Shown here piece by piece: positions 1 to 8,513 of a DNA stretch of 35,365 nucleotides. The position numbers were made by a program, and so were the translations under genes. Each line of letters begins with the position of its first letter. The stretch's first letter is position 1. The notes below the pieces were generated by a model. That model was not told where the DNA came from. It made no database searches and saw nothing but the letters and a program-made list of their open reading frames with translations. This DNA is from Candidatus Sulfotelmatobacter sp. (lineage in GTDB: Bacteria > Acidobacteriota > Terriglobia > Terriglobales > Acidobacteriaceae), in NCBI GenBank assembly GCA_030038255.1, contig JASHPH010000238.1, positions 1 through 35,365 on the forward strand. The letters are read 5' to 3'.

Positions 1-21
1 TAGTAAAGCATACAAGAATAT

Positions 22-1416
22 CTAGCCTGTGCGCTGTCCCTCTTCTCGATCTTCCCGTTCTTCCGGTTTCATCCTCGACAGCAACTGATAGATGGTCGCG
101 CGGCCGATGCCCAGCACTTCCGCGGCTCGAGCCTTGTTACCGCCGACGCCCTCCAGTACGCGCAAAACGTGTCGCCGTTGTAATTCCTCCAAAGAGAGGA
201 ACGCATCACTCCCGCCAAGGTCTTCGCTCACCGGCTTCCGGAGCCGTTCGGGGAGGTCGCTGATATCGATCAGGTTTCCTTCGGCCATCATGCAGGCATT
301 GCCGATGACGTTCTCCAGTTCGCGAATATTGCCGGGCCAAGGATAAGTTGCCAAGCGAGTCTGTGCCCTCCGCACCAAACCGGCGATGGGCTTCTTGTAT
401 TCAGTGGAGAATTTCTCAATGAAGTATCTTTCCAGTAGGGCCAAGTCCTCGCGGCGATCGGCGAGGACAGGCAGTCCGATCTCCACTACCGCAAGCCGGT
501 AGTAAAGGTCCTCGCGGAAGTTGCCTTCGTTCACCATCGCTCTGAGATTACGATGAGTAGCCGCGATGACGCGGACATCGATGTTCCGCGGAGTCAGCGA
601 TCCCACGCGCTGTACCTGGCGGTTCTGCAAGACTCGTAATAACTTGGCCTGGGCAGCCGGCGCGAGCTCTCCGATCTCGTCCAGAAAGATGGTGCCCCCA
701 TCCGCGTGCTCGAAAAGTCCTATCTTGTCTTGCGTGGCGCCAGTAAATGCTCCGCGGACGTATCCGAACAGCTCGCTCTCAACCAGGTTTTCTACGAGAG
801 CGGAGCAGTTGCATACCACGAATGGCCCGCGCGATGCTGGGCTCAATCGATGCAGCGCGCGAGCCACGAGTTCTTTGCCGGTTCCGGTAGCACCCGTCAC
901 CAGAACCGTTCGAAAATGGGGCGCGATTCTGCGAATTCTGGCGAACACTTCCAGCATGATGGGGCTGCGCCCAACCATACCCTCGAACTGATAGGCGTTG
1001 AGTAGCTCGGTCTCCAGCCGGAGCGTTCTTTGTCGAGTCTCAGCATCCAGGAAGAGATTCTTGATCCGGGATCTGAGCCTTTCGATATCAAGCGGCTTCG
1101 TCAAATAATCGCAAGCACCTTTCTGAATTGCCTCGACCGCTGATTCGGCAGAGTAGTGAGCGGTAATCAGGATGACGTCCACACCAGGGTCAAGAAGAAC
1201 GATACGCTCCAGCAGTTCAATGCCGCTCACCTGTGGCATTACGAGGTCCAGGAGAACGATCCGGGGCCGGACGCGCATGAACGTGCGAAACCCCGCCTCT
1301 GGGTCTTGCTCCGTCAGGATCTCCAATCCTTCGAACTCAAGTGCTGAACGAATGAACTCCAGGTTTTCCGGACTGTCGTCGATAGCTAGCAACTTGAGCG
1401 TACTCGGTGAACTCAT
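22..1416 (-). CDS. Sigma-54-dependent response regulator (NtrC family)
   Basis: A 464-residue bacterial enhancer-binding protein. It has an N-terminal receiver domain (about 7-120) with acidic residues D13/D14, phospho-acceptor D57 in LLDLVMP and K107. The AAA+ domain carries Walker A GATGTGKE (175-182), an intact GAFTGA loop (222-227) that contacts sigma-54, and Walker B GGTIFLDE (240-247). A Fis-type helix-turn-helix lies near 423-450. The start is the ATG at 1416, because AAGGAG sits six bases upstream (1423-1428, complement). A longer reading to 1476 has no such site. It would be phosphorylated by a partner kinase and activate RNA polymerase-sigma-54 at target promoters. The kinase at 2519-4405 is the obvious candidate partner, two genes upstream on the same strand. 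Target genes cannot be told from the sequence. Confidence 0.95.
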   Translation of the reverse strand: MSSPSTLKLLAIDDSPENLEFIRSALEFEGLEILTEQDPEAGFRTFMRVRPRIVLLDLVMPQVSGIELLERIVLLDPGVDVILITAHYSAESAVEAIQKGACDYLTKPLDIERLRSRIKNLFLDAETRQRTLRLETELLNAYQFEGMVGRSPIMLEVFARIRRIAPHFRTVLVTGATGTGKELVARALHRLSPASRGPFVVCNCSALVENLVESELFGYVRGAFTGATQDKIGLFEHADGGTIFLDEIGELAPAAQAKLLRVLQNRQVQRVGSLTPRNIDVRVIAATHRNLRAMVNEGNFREDLYYRLAVVEIGLPVLADRREDLALLERYFIEKFSTEYKKPIAGLVRRAQTRLATYPWPGNIRELENVIGNACMMAEGNLIDISDLPERLRKPVSEDLGGSDAFLSLEELQRRHVLRVLEGVGGNKARAAEVLGIGRATIYQLLSRMKPEEREDREEGQRTG

Positions 1417-1804
1417 CGAACACTCCTTGCGATGTACAAAGTACGGACCCGAATGATGCCGTGACGCTGCCTGCATTGAGATGGTTTTCCGGATGATCGG
1501 AGTGAGCGAAGACGATCGATCGACACTTGCACTGTGGGCTCCTGCAACTGCGGACGAATTTCGCCCCGCCTCGTGTATGCGGTCGTCCCGATCCGCTCGT
1601 GTTCTTGAAAAGTGCTTATAATACGCTTATATCAAATCAACGCCAAGGTCAATAGAGGGTATTACCGCAAGGGGAGTCCAAGAGGGCAGAGCAATGTCGC
1701 CGGCTTGCACGATCGTTGAGCTTCATAACTCATCGTTTCAGAGGCTACGACACACGCCCCCCAATACTACGGGCGTCTAAAGAGAGTTTGGAGTCATATC
1801 CTGA
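1417..1804. other. 388-bp intergenic spacer
   Basis: Separates the receiver-PilZ gene from the sigma-54 activator, both on the minus strand. It contains a candidate sigma-70-type promoter (listed separately), suggesting the activator has its own transcript. A short inverted repeat, ACGCCC/GGGCGT, lies around 1752-1774 just past the end of the PilZ gene, but no T-run follows it on the minus strand, so it is not called a terminator. No convincing small gene was seen. Confidence 0.5.
1618..1646 (-). promoter_or_regulatory. Candidate sigma-70-type promoter for the sigma-54 activator
   Basis: On the minus strand, TTGGCG (1641-1646) and TATTAT (1618-1623) are separated by exactly 17 bases. The -10 matches the consensus at five of six positions and the -35 at four of six. 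It would give a leader of about 195 bases before the ATG at 1416. The call rests on pattern only; overlapping AT-rich hexamers nearby make the exact boxes uncertain. Confidence 0.4.
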
Positions 1805-2476
1805 TCAGTCTTGCAAGATCCACTCTGACGACCGCTCAACAAATTGAAACGCATAGCGTTGCAAGGGAGTTTCGGGCGCCTCTCGACGTACAACCCGGGC
1901 GCGTCCTACGTAACAGTCGTGGCCGGACGCGGTGAGAAACACCTGCAGTGTGGAATCGGCATGCAGAGTTATTGCCAATGGGCAAAGGAAGCCGCCCGCA
2001 CTCACGTTCTCGGTTGTCGTAAGCTGCTCGAATGTCCGCTGCGATGCATCTGATCCCTTCAGCTTAAGGACCAGTTTCATCCGCAGTCGCACGTGTGCGC
2101 GCCGTTCGAGCTTCTGCGCTTGTAACTCCGTGGCGAGCCGACTCTTCAATTTGGCGAAGTCGATCGGTTTCTCGAAATAGCCCGCAGCCCCTAGATTGCT
2201 CATGTAGTCCCGGTACTTTGCCGCTGATTCGCCGGTCACAACGAAGATCGGAATCCGCGCTGTGTAACTCAGGTTATGAAGGCTTTGGCACAGTTCGAAG
2301 CCAGAGCAATCCGGCATCATAAGATCCAGCAGAATGGCCCGAGGTTTGTGCTCCAGGGCAAGTTCCAGCGCCTGAACGGGATTGCCCGTGTCAATCGTCT
2401 CGTAACAATCGGAGAGGCGCATCCGTATGAGACCGCGCATGGCATCATCATCATCGACAACCAGGATCTTATCCAT
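1805..2476 (-). CDS. Response regulator with receiver and PilZ domains
   Basis: A 223-residue protein with a receiver domain (1-115: acidic DDDD at 8-11, phospho-acceptor D51 in LLDLMMP, K103) followed by a PilZ domain (about 124-220). The PilZ part shows the two classical c-di-GMP-binding elements: an RRxxxR-type start (R125, R126, R130) and the NxSxxG motif ENVSAGGF (N157, S159, G162). The start is the ATG at 2476, with AAGGAG five bases upstream (2482-2487, complement); two upstream in-frame starts lack this. It follows the kinase gene by 42 bases, so co-transcription and phosphotransfer from that kinase are likely. It should couple a phosphorelay to c-di-GMP. What its output touches is unknown, since no DNA-binding or enzymatic domain is present. 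Confidence 0.92.
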   Translation of the reverse strand: MDKILVVDDDDAMRGLIRMRLSDCYETIDTGNPVQALELALEHKPRAILLDLMMPDCSGFELCQSLHNLSYTARIPIFVVTGESAAKYRDYMSNLGAAGYFEKPIDFAKLKSRLATELQAQKLERRAHVRLRMKLVLKLKGSDASQRTFEQLTTTENVSAGGFLCPLAITLHADSTLQVFLTASGHDCYVGRARVVRREAPETPLQRYAFQFVERSSEWILQD

Positions 2477-2518
2477 TTTGGCTCCTTGCATGTTTCCCTT
2501 CTGAGTTTGCAATTCCGT

Positions 2519-4405
2519 CTATACTGCAGCCGCCGACGCCAGCCGGCTATCGAGTACCTCCCGCACTTTTCTCGCTAACGCTTCCCGCGTGAAGGGCTTG
2601 GGGAGAAAGAAACTGCCCTCTGCCAGAACGCCGTGTTCACCAACCGTCTGGCCGGTATAGCCGGACATGTACAGCACGCGAGTATCCGGCCGTTGCTTCG
2701 CGATATTGTCGGCCAAGGCTCTGCCGCTCATGCCGGGCATAACAACGTCAGTCAGGAGTAAGTGAATAACTCTGCCATTGTGATCCTGACTGATCTTCAG
2801 TGCCTCAGTGCCGTTCTCGGCTTCCAGAACGGAGTAGCCGCAGAGCTCAAGCAGTTGGCGGCTGAGCTTGCGGAGAGAGAGCTCGTCTTCGACCAGAAGC
2901 ACGGTCTCCTTCCCATGAAGAGAATCGGGCAAGTCTGCAGTTTGTCTCTGAGCGTCAAGAGCCTCTTCCACCTTAGGGAGGTAGATCTTGAACGTGGCTC
3001 CCGCTCCCGGCTCACTGTGAACTTCGATATAGCCGCCGCTCTGTTTGACGACTCCGTAGACTGTGGACAAACCGAGTCCCGTGCCCTTGGCTTTCCCCTT
3101 GGTGGTAAAGAAAGGCTCGAAGACTCGCGTGCGAGTCGCCGCATCCATTCCGATTCCGGTATCGATTACAGTAAGCAGAACATAGTCTCCTACTAGCACG
3201 GGATAGGGATAGCGGCGGACGAAGTTATCGTCCATATGAAAGTTAGAGGTTGAGATTTCCAATTGCCCACCGTTGGGCATGGCATCCCGAGCATTGACGG
3301 CTAGGTTCATGATGACTTGCTCGATCTGACCTGGGTCGGCTTTGATTCGCGCGAGCCCAGGGTCCAAATCGGTCCTGAGCTGAACGTCCTCGCCGATCAG
3401 ACGCTTCAGCATCTTCTCCATGTCTTTGACCACGGAGTTCAAGTCGAGGACCCGCGGGTCCATGACCTGCTGACGGCTAAACGCCAGTAACTGACGCGTC
3501 AGGGAAGCAGCTCGATGGCCGGCTTTCAGCATCTCTTCGACGCTGGTGCGCAGCGGACTCTCCGCTGCGGTACCTTCTTGGACAATTTCTCCGTAGCCGA
3601 TGATCACTCCGAGCAGGTTGTTGAAGTCATGGGCCACACCTCCAGAGAGTCGCCCGACGGCTTCCATCTTCTGGGACTGGCGAAATTGTTCCTCTAATCG
3701 CTTGCGTTCCGTGATGTCGCGATTGACGATGACCAGCTTTTCGACTTGTCCTGCTTTGACAATCGTGCTGGCCCTGGATTCAAGAGTCCGCCAACTCCCA
3801 TCTTTGTGGCGCATCCGGTACTCCAGCGTGCTGCCGGTCCCGGTAGACAACGCGTCTGCAGCCGCCTTCGCCACCTTGTCGCGATCTTCGGGATGGATCT
3901 GCTCGAGCGAGGTTGTAGTTCCCAACTCCTCCGCCGTGAAACCTAGGATCTTCTCGTACGATGGGCTGTTGTATATCCGCTTGCCGTTCGCATCAACCAC
4001 GGCGATCATGTCGGCCGCGTTTTCGCTGATCAGGCGGAACAATTCCTCGCGCTCAATCACATCCCTCCGGACTTGCTGAATCTGGAAATGTTGGTAGATG
4101 GTATAGATGTCGAACAGCAGGACAAGCCCAACTAGCCCGAGAATCGTGTCATTTAGTGGAGCAGTATTAAGTTCCGGGTGCCGCATGTGGAGGGCGGGGA
4201 AGCCGAAGGAAACAATGCCAGCCGTCAAGAGCAGCGTGATCAGAACCGCGCAGGCCCATAACCACCAATCGCGACGTTCGACGACACGCATGCGCTCGCC
4301 CATGCTAGTGCCGGCGTCTATACCTCCCATTGGTGAAGCGACGAATTCCGATGCTTCCATTGCAACCTGAGTCCAAGCACGAAGCCTTCCATGTCCAATA
4401 GGCAT
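2519..4405 (-). CDS. Membrane-bound hybrid histidine kinase (PAS-HisKA-HATPase-REC)
   Basis: A 628-residue kinase. From the chosen start it has two membrane helices (about 48-68 and 86-104) with only a short loop between them, a linker helix, one PAS domain (121-236), the HisKA domain with phospho-acceptor H259 in [14 protein letters not shown], an HATPase domain (N371 in [16 protein letters not shown] 415-420, GTGLGLS 441-447) and a C-terminal receiver (500-620, D553 in [12 protein letters not shown]603). The FNNLLG signature and C-terminal receiver place it with hybrid kinases common in Acidobacteria and delta-proteobacteria. The start is uncertain: the ATG at 4405 is used; a TTG at 4432 and several internal ATGs (4360, 4330, 4303, 4291) have no better ribosome site. 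The gene precedes the receiver-PilZ gene by 42 bases and diverges from the second hybrid kinase. Confidence 0.93.
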   Translation of the reverse strand: MPIGHGRLRAWTQVAMEASEFVASPMGGIDAGTSMGERMRVVERRDWWLWACAVLITLLLTAGIVSFGFPALHMRHPELNTAPLNDTILGLVGLVLLFDIYTIYQHFQIQQVRRDVIEREELFRLISENAADMIAVVDANGKRIYNSPSYEKILGFTAEELGTTTSLEQIHPEDRDKVAKAAADALSTGTGSTLEYRMRHKDGSWRTLESRASTIVKAGQVEKLVIVNRDITERKRLEEQFRQSQKMEAVGRLSGGVAHDFNNLLGVIIGYGEIVQEGTAAESPLRTSVEEMLKAGHRAASLTRQLLAFSRQQVMDPRVLDLNSVVKDMEKMLKRLIGEDVQLRTDLDPGLARIKADPGQIEQVIMNLAVNARDAMPNGGQLEISTSNFHMDDNFVRRYPYPVLVGDYVLLTVIDTGIGMDAATRTRVFEPFFTTKGKAKGTGLGLSTVYGVVKQSGGYIEVHSEPGAGATFKIYLPKVEEALDAQRQTADLPDSLHGKETVLLVEDELSLRKLSRQLLELCGYSVLEAENGTEALKISQDHNGRVIHLLLTDVVMPGMSGRALADNIAKQRPDTRVLYMSGYTGQTVGEHGVLAEGSFFLPKPFTREALARKVREVLDSRLASAAAV

Positions 4406-5134
4406 GTCGTTCTCTAACCCTTTTATGAACAAGTACTTGGCGGGACCAGAGTGGCCCCGAAAAGGATGCAGGGGCGAGTGGTTGTCTGCCAGATGGAATT
4501 CTCATCTGGATTGTGGACAGCCTAGGAGGGTTTGAACGTCAGAGCCATTTTCCCCTGGGGCGCTCACTCTGGTTACTTTTTGTATGCGTTTACCCAGAAC
4601 GAAATTGACAGCGTTCGGAGCTTTTGTTTGACTCAGACATACTTGAAACGGCAGGGTGCCGCCCATGTTTCCAGTCGGATTGCGGAGCTGCCGGAGAAAT
4701 CCGAAAGTCGAAGGGAGACAGCGATGTGCTGCTTGATCGCGTCTCCGGGCCTAGTGCGGGGGCCCATGCTTTCGAAAGAAATGCCAGGGGGTAGTGTGCA
4801 GTATGGCGTCCGCTCGATGTCTCTCGGGTCTTCGCAGTCAGTTGGGCTGTTTCCATGGTCGTGCGATCCAGCAGCGGCTCAGCCACGTATTCGGAGGTCT
4901 GAGGGTCCTGCTTCCACCTTTTGTACGCCGCCATCTTAAGCTCATACCACGTCATTCGCTTCTGTCCGCATCTTCCTCGATCCAATCGTCTGGAGTGTCG
5001 TTGGATGGCGGACTGCATTACCGCGGATTGACATGCCGTCCTCAACCCCATCCTGCGGACGCAACTTCACATCCACCCACGGCGTGTAGTCACGGTTGGC
5101 GCTCGGTGACCAGAGTTTCGATGGGGATCTCAAG
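4406..5134. other. Long spacer between two divergent kinase genes
   Basis: About 730 bases between oppositely oriented kinase genes. It holds the inverted repeat at 4489-4509. On the minus strand an open frame from 4958 to 4590 begins MTWYELKMAAYKRWKQD and looks protein-like for about 50 residues before becoming low in recognisable character; it has no clear ribosome site and is not called as a gene. A perfect TTGACA occurs near 5027 on the plus strand, but no acceptable -10 box lies 16-18 bases after it. Confidence 0.4.
4489..4509. promoter_or_regulatory. Perfect 7-bp inverted repeat, candidate operator
   Basis: CCAGATG (4489-4495) and CATCTGG (4503-4509) are perfect reverse complements around a 7-base spacer that itself contains the palindrome GAATTC. 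The site is about 85 bases upstream of the membrane kinase start, where an operator or promoter element would be expected. No regulator family can be assigned from the sequence. Confidence 0.35.
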
Positions 5135-7576
5135 ATGAGTTCCTCCGGCATTGACCTGAGCGGCGGCGGCTCCATAGAGTCACTGAGGCACGCAATGGCC
5201 ACGGAGATGACCAGCCGCGGCCCGACTAAAGTCCTCTTGCTTGAAGACAATGTCGAGGACGCACGGCTTGTCGTCAATACGTTAGCTGCCGCCGAACTGC
5301 CAATCGAGGCCGAGCAGGTTCAAAGCTTGGAGGAGTTTAAGGAGAGGTTGGCTTCCAACGCGTACGACCTGATTCTGTGTGACTTCGCCCTTCCCGGCTG
5401 CAATGGTTTGGACGTCCTTCGGTGGGTGAGGCAGTCTGGGCACGACACTCCTTTCATCTACTTCTCCGGCACATTCTGGGGCGACAATGCGGTCGATTGC
5501 ATCCGTGAAGGGGCTGCGGATTATGTCCGCAAGAGTGACCTGTCGCGCTTACCCCACGCCGTGCATCGTGCCCTCAGCGAACAGGAACTGCGGCGTAGGC
5601 ACCGGTACCTTGAACAGGAGAAGCGAAAGTCGGAAGAGGAATACCGCCTACTTTTCGAGAGCAACCCTCAGCCGATGTGGGTTGTTGATTGCACCAAACA
5701 CACTTTCCTCGCGGTGAACCAGGCAGCGATTTGGCAGTACGGATATTCGCGCGATGAATTTCTGCAGATGACCGACCTCGACTTGCAGTCGAAACCAGAG
5801 AGCAGCGACATTTCAGGAACAATTCTCGGCCAAGGTCCGCATGGAATCGCATCGCGGGCGAGTGAGACTCACCGCAAGAAGGATGGCACTCTTATTTTTG
5901 TCGAAATCTCCTGCAATCAGGTCAATTTCCGGGGAGTCGATGCCATGCTGGTTCTCGCGCAAGATGTCAGCGACCTCGTGAGAAATGAGCAGAAGCTCCG
6001 TCAATCAGAGGAGAGGTTTTTCGTTGCGTTTCGGCGCAGTCCAATGCCCATCACAATCAGCACACGAGATGAAGGACGCTACCTGGATGTAAATGAAGCC
6101 TTCTTGCGCCTGATGGGTCGTCGGCGACACCAAGTGGTCGGGCACACGGCTTTTGAACTTGGCGTGTGGGAAAGCACCGAGGACAGGGCCAAGGCTATTG
6201 AGGAGTTGGACCGGACAGGCGCAATCGACTCGTTCAAAACTGTAATCCATTCGCCGACAGTCGGGCGAAGATCGGTCGAAATTTCTGCCGAACTAATTGA
6301 ACTGGATGGAATTCCATGTGTCCTCGCCATCACCGACGATGTGACCGAAGAAAAGATCGTGGAAGAGCGGTTACGACAGTCTCAGAAGCTCGAGGCTGTC
6401 GGACGGCTGGCTGGCGGGATTGCACATGACTTTAACAATATGCTCGGCGTGATCATGGGCTACTGCGATTTGGCTGAGAGCAGGACCGATCACCAGAAAG
6501 TAAGAGGGGATGTTGTTCATATCAAGAAGGCGGCTCAACGTGCCTCCGCATTGACCACTCAGCTTCTAGCGTTCGGCCGACAACAAGTCCTGCGCCCCAG
6601 CATTCTCAACGTTAACACTGTCGTGGCGGGCGTGCTTCAGATGCTCCGCCGTGTGATCTCTGCAGACATCTGTTTGACATTTTCGGAACGCTGCCGCGGC
6701 GGAAACATAAGGGCAGACGTCAGCCAACTGGAGCAGGTCTTATTGAATCTCGTCGTGAATTCGCGCGATGCTATGGCCGACGGGGGCACGATCCTGATCG
6801 AAACTGCGGACGTGGAACTCGATGACAATTATGCGACGCTTCATCCCGGAGTTCATGCAGGTCGCTACGTTGCGCTTTCCGTGATTGACACGGGATGCGG
6901 TATGTCTGCAGAAATGATGTCGAAAATTTTCGAGCCGTTCTTTACGACCAAACTTCCGGGAAAGGGCACGGGGTTGGGGCTGTCCATGGTGTACGGCGCG
7001 ATGAAACAGGCGGGAGGACATATCGATGTCGCCAGCGAACAAGGTAAGGGCACAGCGTTCAGACTCTATTTCCCACGAGTTGAGGAAGAAACGGAACGGC
7101 ATTCATTTCGCGTCCCCGACTTATCACGGAGAGGCTCGGAGGTGATCTTGCTGGTAGAAGACGAACGTGACCTACGAGAGGTGACTGCCAAGCTGCTTCG
7201 AAACGAAGGCTACACGGTGTTGGAGGCAAAAGATGGCGCGACTGCAATCACCGTATCCACTCATCATATAGGACCGATTCATGTCCTGCTCAGCGATGTC
7301 ATGCTGCCCGACTGCGGTGGATTTGCAATCGCAGCCAGGATTGCTGAATCTCGCCCCGACATGAAGGTGATCTATACATCCGGCAACAACGCGCCTATTG
7401 ATGCCGCGCAAGAGTCTATCCACGTGACAGGCACTTTTCTCCAGAAGCCTTTCACCAAGCAGGCGTTGTTGAGTCAACTATGGGCGGTGTTGAAAAACGC
7501 CCACGAGTCGGAGGGCGGGATGGGGCTGGCGTCGAAAGCGACATTCGCCGGAGTTGAACGGCTCGCAGATCGATGA
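5135..7576 (+). CDS. Soluble hybrid histidine kinase with receivers at both ends
   Basis: About 813 residues without membrane segments. Order: receiver 1 (32-148; D83 in LCDFALPG, K133), a charged helix (148-170), PAS (170-285), a second PAS (290-410), HisKA with H431 in AGGIAHDFNNMLGVI, HATPase (VNSRDAMADGG 541-551, DTGCGM 585-590, GTGLGLS 611-617) and receiver 2 (668-790; D721 in LSDVMLPDCGG, a KPF lysine near the end). Both receivers keep the phosphorylatable Asp. An N-terminal receiver on a kinase usually means it is itself controlled by another kinase, and the divergent membrane kinase is a natural candidate (inference). The start is set at the ATG at 5135 (GGGGA upstream). The ATG at 5195, with GAGG six bases before it, is an equally good alternative that loses 20 residues. 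Confidence 0.92.
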   Translation: MSSSGIDLSGGGSIESLRHAMATEMTSRGPTKVLLLEDNVEDARLVVNTLAAAELPIEAEQVQSLEEFKERLASNAYDLILCDFALPGCNGLDVLRWVRQSGHDTPFIYFSGTFWGDNAVDCIREGAADYVRKSDLSRLPHAVHRALSEQELRRRHRYLEQEKRKSEEEYRLLFESNPQPMWVVDCTKHTFLAVNQAAIWQYGYSRDEFLQMTDLDLQSKPESSDISGTILGQGPHGIASRASETHRKKDGTLIFVEISCNQVNFRGVDAMLVLAQDVSDLVRNEQKLRQSEERFFVAFRRSPMPITISTRDEGRYLDVNEAFLRLMGRRRHQVVGHTAFELGVWESTEDRAKAIEELDRTGAIDSFKTVIHSPTVGRRSVEISAELIELDGIPCVLAITDDVTEEKIVEERLRQSQKLEAVGRLAGGIAHDFNNMLGVIMGYCDLAESRTDHQKVRGDVVHIKKAAQRASALTTQLLAFGRQQVLRPSILNVNTVVAGVLQMLRRVISADICLTFSERCRGGNIRADVSQLEQVLLNLVVNSRDAMADGGTILIETADVELDDNYATLHPGVHAGRYVALSVIDTGCGMSAEMMSKIFEPFFTTKLPGKGTGLGLSMVYGAMKQAGGHIDVASEQGKGTAFRLYFPRVEEETERHSFRVPDLSRRGSEVILLVEDERDLREVTAKLLRNEGYTVLEAKDGATAITVSTHHIGPIHVLLSDVMLPDCGGFAIAARIAESRPDMKVIYTSGNNAPIDAAQESIHVTGTFLQKPFTKQALLSQLWAVLKNAHESEGGMGLASKATFAGVERLADR

Positions 7577-8089
7577 CGTGCCCCGGTGTGACGTCGATAT
7601 GAACGATCCCAATCGAACCCCTGGTGGTAGTTCGGGATGTTGACAATCACGGACGTCTGCGTGTATGTGGCATTGGAATTGTGCACTCCGCCGGATCCGT
7701 GTAGCCTACGGACCGGTCCTTGACTACTCCCCAAACGCGGGCCTGCTATTCCGTTCACATAGGGTGTTAGGATTCGTCTTGCGGCTGATCGGCGCAATGC
7801 ACCGGCTGATGAGTCTTTTTGCCTAAGAAGGGGCGCTATTCAGCCTGCAACGGTCCATTCGCAAGGCCACTTCATACAGATTGTCAAAACTTGCCAGCTT
7901 GATGCCCCAGTAAGAAACCGACTGTCCTCGCGGAAAGTTACCTGCCAGCGATTCCGCCAGATTCGTGGCAACAGGTAAAAGCCGACGGAGCCACTTCGTT
8001 CACCTGAACCCTCGGGACGCGGTGAACGTCTTTGTAGACTCGCAGCAGCCGAGTTCATTTTCAGTGCGGGAGCGAAGAGCGACAGACTT
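7577..8089. other. Gene-poor stretch with eroded coding fragments
   Basis: No intact gene was seen. On the minus strand, about 8006-7823, an open frame without a start codon reads like protein (ATNLAESLAGNFPRGQSVSY, then WGIKLASFDNLYEVALRMD) and ends at a TAG at 7823-7825. In a neighbouring minus frame just upstream (about 8055-7945) another protein-like run occurs (RLLRVYKDVHRVPRVQVNEV). Together they look like one short gene broken by a frameshift. Minus-strand 7797-7577 also has an open frame of unrecognised sequence running into the kinase 3' end. I do not recognise these families. Confidence 0.3.
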
Positions 8090-8353
8090 TTAGGACGACC
8101 CGGACCTAGCGGCGGCCTTCTTTGCCGCTTCGGCCTTCGTTATAGCGTCGAGCTCGCACTGGTGCTGTTTGAGTTCGTCCGCCATCGATTGGGCTAATTC
8201 TCTGATCCCTAGCAAAGCTTTCGATAGCTCAGAACTTTCGTCTGTGCTATCACGAAGAAGCTCACAACGACCGACGATCACGGCCAGTTTGTTGATGTGT
8301 TCGTGCGCTAGGAAGCAACTCGGCCGATACTTTCCGAGGTTGATTTTCTCCAT
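8090..8353 (-). CDS. Mini-protein resembling a histidine kinase phospho-acceptor helix
   Basis: An 87-residue soluble protein. Residues 16-33 (AHEHINKLAVIVGRCELL) align without gaps to the HisKA region of the neighbouring hybrid kinase (AHDFNNMLGVIMGYCDLA): shared A, H, acidic residue, N, L, VI, G, C, acidic residue and L. H17 falls exactly on the phospho-acceptor histidine. A second predicted helix (about 40-68) would complete a two-helix dimerisation hairpin, followed by a lysine/alanine-rich tail. There is no ATPase domain and no room for one. It may be a phosphotransfer module, a dominant partner of a full kinase, or a degenerate remnant that is still translated. The start is the ATG at 8353; the GGGGAG upstream is about 14 bases away, farther than usual. 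A CRP-type palindrome lies 61 bases upstream. Confidence 0.7.
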   Translation of the reverse strand: MEKINLGKYRPSCFLAHEHINKLAVIVGRCELLRDSTDESSELSKALLGIRELAQSMADELKQHQCELDAITKAEAAKKAAARSGSS

Positions 8354-8413
8354 ACTGCCACTGCTTTCTCCCCCTCACAATTGGCCGAGTGTCCCACACT
8401 TCGGTACGATCCA

Positions 8414-8429
8414 TGTGATTAAAATCACA
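8414..8429. promoter_or_regulatory. CRP/FNR-type palindrome
   Basis: TGTGATTAAAATCACA is a perfect inverted repeat with the TGTGA-N6-TCACA spacing of the classical CRP consensus. It sits 61 bases before the start codon of the kinase-helix mini-protein on the minus strand and about 85 bases before the truncated transposase on the plus strand. A CRP/FNR-family regulator acting on the mini-protein gene is the simplest reading. No convincing -10 box was found between site and gene, so the position class of the site cannot be given. Confidence 0.45.
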
Positions 8430-8513
8430 CGCCGCATTACCAAAGTAAATAGAGTAGCCGGACTCTTAGGACTACTGATACCGTTCCCACTCTGTGGGTA
8501 TAACGTTCGCCTT

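Noticed and set aside
1752-1774. Inverted repeat ACGCCC/GGGCGT after the PilZ gene as a terminator
   Set aside because: Six-base stem with a long loop and no T-run on the minus strand.
7577-7646. HIDVTPGHVID on the minus strand, reminiscent of the start of a secreted Acidobacteria family
   Set aside because: The likeness covers only about 12 residues and runs straight into the 3' end of the kinase gene, so it is too short to call.
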